Shown: positions 63,201 through 64,000 of the stretch, piece by piece
Layout: each line of letters starts with the position of its first letter
Numbering within the stretch: position 1 is the stretch's first letter
From: Brevundimonas sp.
GTDB taxonomy: Bacteria > Pseudomonadota > Alphaproteobacteria > Caulobacterales > Caulobacteraceae
Direction: 5' to 3'
Length of the DNA: 64,000 nucleotides
NCBI RefSeq assembly: GCF_027487935.1
Contig: NZ_JAIYCP010000015.1
Location: forward strand, 1 to 64,000
Notes under the pieces: model-generated
What the model saw: the letters and a program-made list of their open reading frames with translations, nothing else
Database searches by the model: none
Told to the model about the DNA's origin: nothing
Made by a program: the position numbers and the translations under genes

Positions 63201-64000
63201 CTAGGTCCCGCGCGGCTTGGCCCGGCTGGTGGCCTCAGCCTTCGTCGGGTCCTCCGGCCAGGGATGCCGGGGATAGCGGCCCCGCATCTCACTGCGCACC
63301 GCCGCCCAGCTTCCGGCCCAGAAACCGGGCAGGTCCTTCGTCACCTGCACCGGCCGCCGGGCCGGCGACAGCAGGGCCAGCGTCAACGGCACCCGCCCGC
63401 CACCGACGGTCGGATGAGCGGTGGTCCCGAACAGCTCCTGCACCCGGATGTCCACCCGCGGCCCGCCCACGGCCGCATAGTCGATAGCGGCCGAGCCGAG
63501 CGGTGTCGCCAGTCGTGCCGGAGCCAGCTCGTCCAGCGCGCGCTGCCGGTCCCAGGGGATCAGCGCGCGCAGCCCGGCTTCCAGCGCGCCATCTTCGATC
63601 TTCTCCAGGGCCTGCACGGCGTCCAGCAAAGGCCACAGCCAGGTCTCGCGGCTCGCCCTCAGCCCCGCGTCCGACACGTCCGGCCAGCCGTCCTCCAGTC
63701 CGGCTACAAAGGCCATCCGCGCCTTCAGGCCCGATGCCCGCTCGCCCCAACTCAGACTTGCCAGCCCGTCGCGCTCAACCTCGTCCCGCAGCGCCGCCGT
63801 GATCGCGGCCCGGTCCGGCGTGCCGATGATCCTTTCATCCACCACGATCGCCCCGATGCGGCGGATGCGCTTCAAGGTCATCCGCCCCGACGGCTCCCGC
63901 ACCAGTCGGTCCTCGATCCCGATCCGACCCTCCAGCGCCGCCGGATCGACCGGAGCGGCCAGCCGGATGCGGTCCCGCGCATCCCCGCCGCCCAGCTCTG
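63201..64000 (-). CDS. hrpB: ATP-dependent helicase HrpB, C-terminal part (runs off the window)
   Basis: This is the C-terminal 266 codons of a gene whose 5' part lies beyond the window; the frame is open to base 64000. It matches the HrpB-specific end: RIGAIVVDERIIGTP, then SWGERASGLKARMAFV, WLWPLLDAV and the closing LLSPARRPVQVTKDLPGFWAGSWAAVRSEMRGRYPRHPWPEDP. The helicase motor itself is not visible. HrpB is a DEAH-box RNA helicase-like protein of little-known role. Confidence 0.88.
   Translation of the reverse strand, partial: ELGGGDARDRIRLAAPVDPAALEGRIGIEDRLVREPSGRMTLKRIRRIGAIVVDERIIGTPDRAAITAALRDEVERDGLASLSWGERASGLKARMAFVAGLEDGWPDVSDAGLRASRETWLWPLLDAVQALEKIEDGALEAGLRALIPWDRQRALDELAPARLATPLGSAAIDYAAVGGPRVDIRVQELFGTTAHPTVGGGRVPLTLALLSPARRPVQVTKDLPGFWAGSWAAVRSEMRGRYPRHPWPEDPTKAEATSRAKPRGT

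Overview
The window looks like a chromosomal segment of a high-GC alphaproteobacterium of the Caulobacterales, most likely Brevundimonas or a close relative. The evidence is the gene content and order: rpoZ-rel-pyrE-pdxJ-acpS-lepB-rnc-era-recO on one strand, rpsB-tsf, proS-lolC-lolD, a DUF1467 gene next to methylmalonyl-CoA epimerase, a MotB of the Caulobacter type and a large TonB-dependent receptor. The genus is inferred from gene content, not from a database match. No rRNA, tRNA, CRISPR array or replication origin was seen.

Region 1 (1 to about 13,700) is an accessory island, lower in GC by eye. It opens with a complete IS3-family (IS407-like) element whose left tip is base 1 of the window. 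The element has cut a phage-type tyrosine integrase, leaving only its C-terminal catalytic part. Then come a ribbon-helix-helix protein, a small serine recombinase, and a complete type I restriction-modification operon (hsdM-hsdS-hsdR plus an HExxH metallopeptidase gene). Beyond these lie orphan genes: a PcfJ-like protein, a lone HUH (rolling-circle Rep-like) endonuclease, a MarR-like regulator and a CxxC/HxH protein. The island seems to end in a 390-bp non-coding stretch with short direct repeats and an AT-rich palindrome.

Region 2 (13,862 to 31,500) is mixed core and lineage-specific: an oligopeptidase B-like S9 peptidase, a trypsin-fold protease, a beta-hydroxyacid dehydrogenase with a flavin reductase, motB, bpt, the lemA-M48 peptidase pair, parC, a PhoD-type phosphatase with a TonB-dependent receptor, recO, an internally duplicated NTF2-like secreted protein and a class C-type serine hydrolase.

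Region 3 (31,483 to 39,731) is a housekeeping run (folK, rpoZ, rel, pyrE, pdxJ, acpS, lepB, rnc, era) with many 1-4 bp overlaps. Its oddity is LepB: the signal peptidase carries an N-terminal extension of about 240 residues, of which the first 190 hold about 60 histidines in a His-Gly-His-Asp-Asp pattern.

Region 4 (39,732 to 64,000) has a composite palindromic repeat, a family 5-like uracil-DNA glycosylase, smpB-dapA, a soluble lytic transglycosylase, and a TetR-regulated iron/heme/cobalamin ABC importer divergent from a processive GT2 glycosyltransferase with a TetR-type operator between them. It continues with two RNA methyltransferases, dnaE, a membrane-SRPBCC gene split by an in-frame TGA, lolD-lolC, proS, small conserved genes, tsf, rpsB and the 3' part of hrpB.
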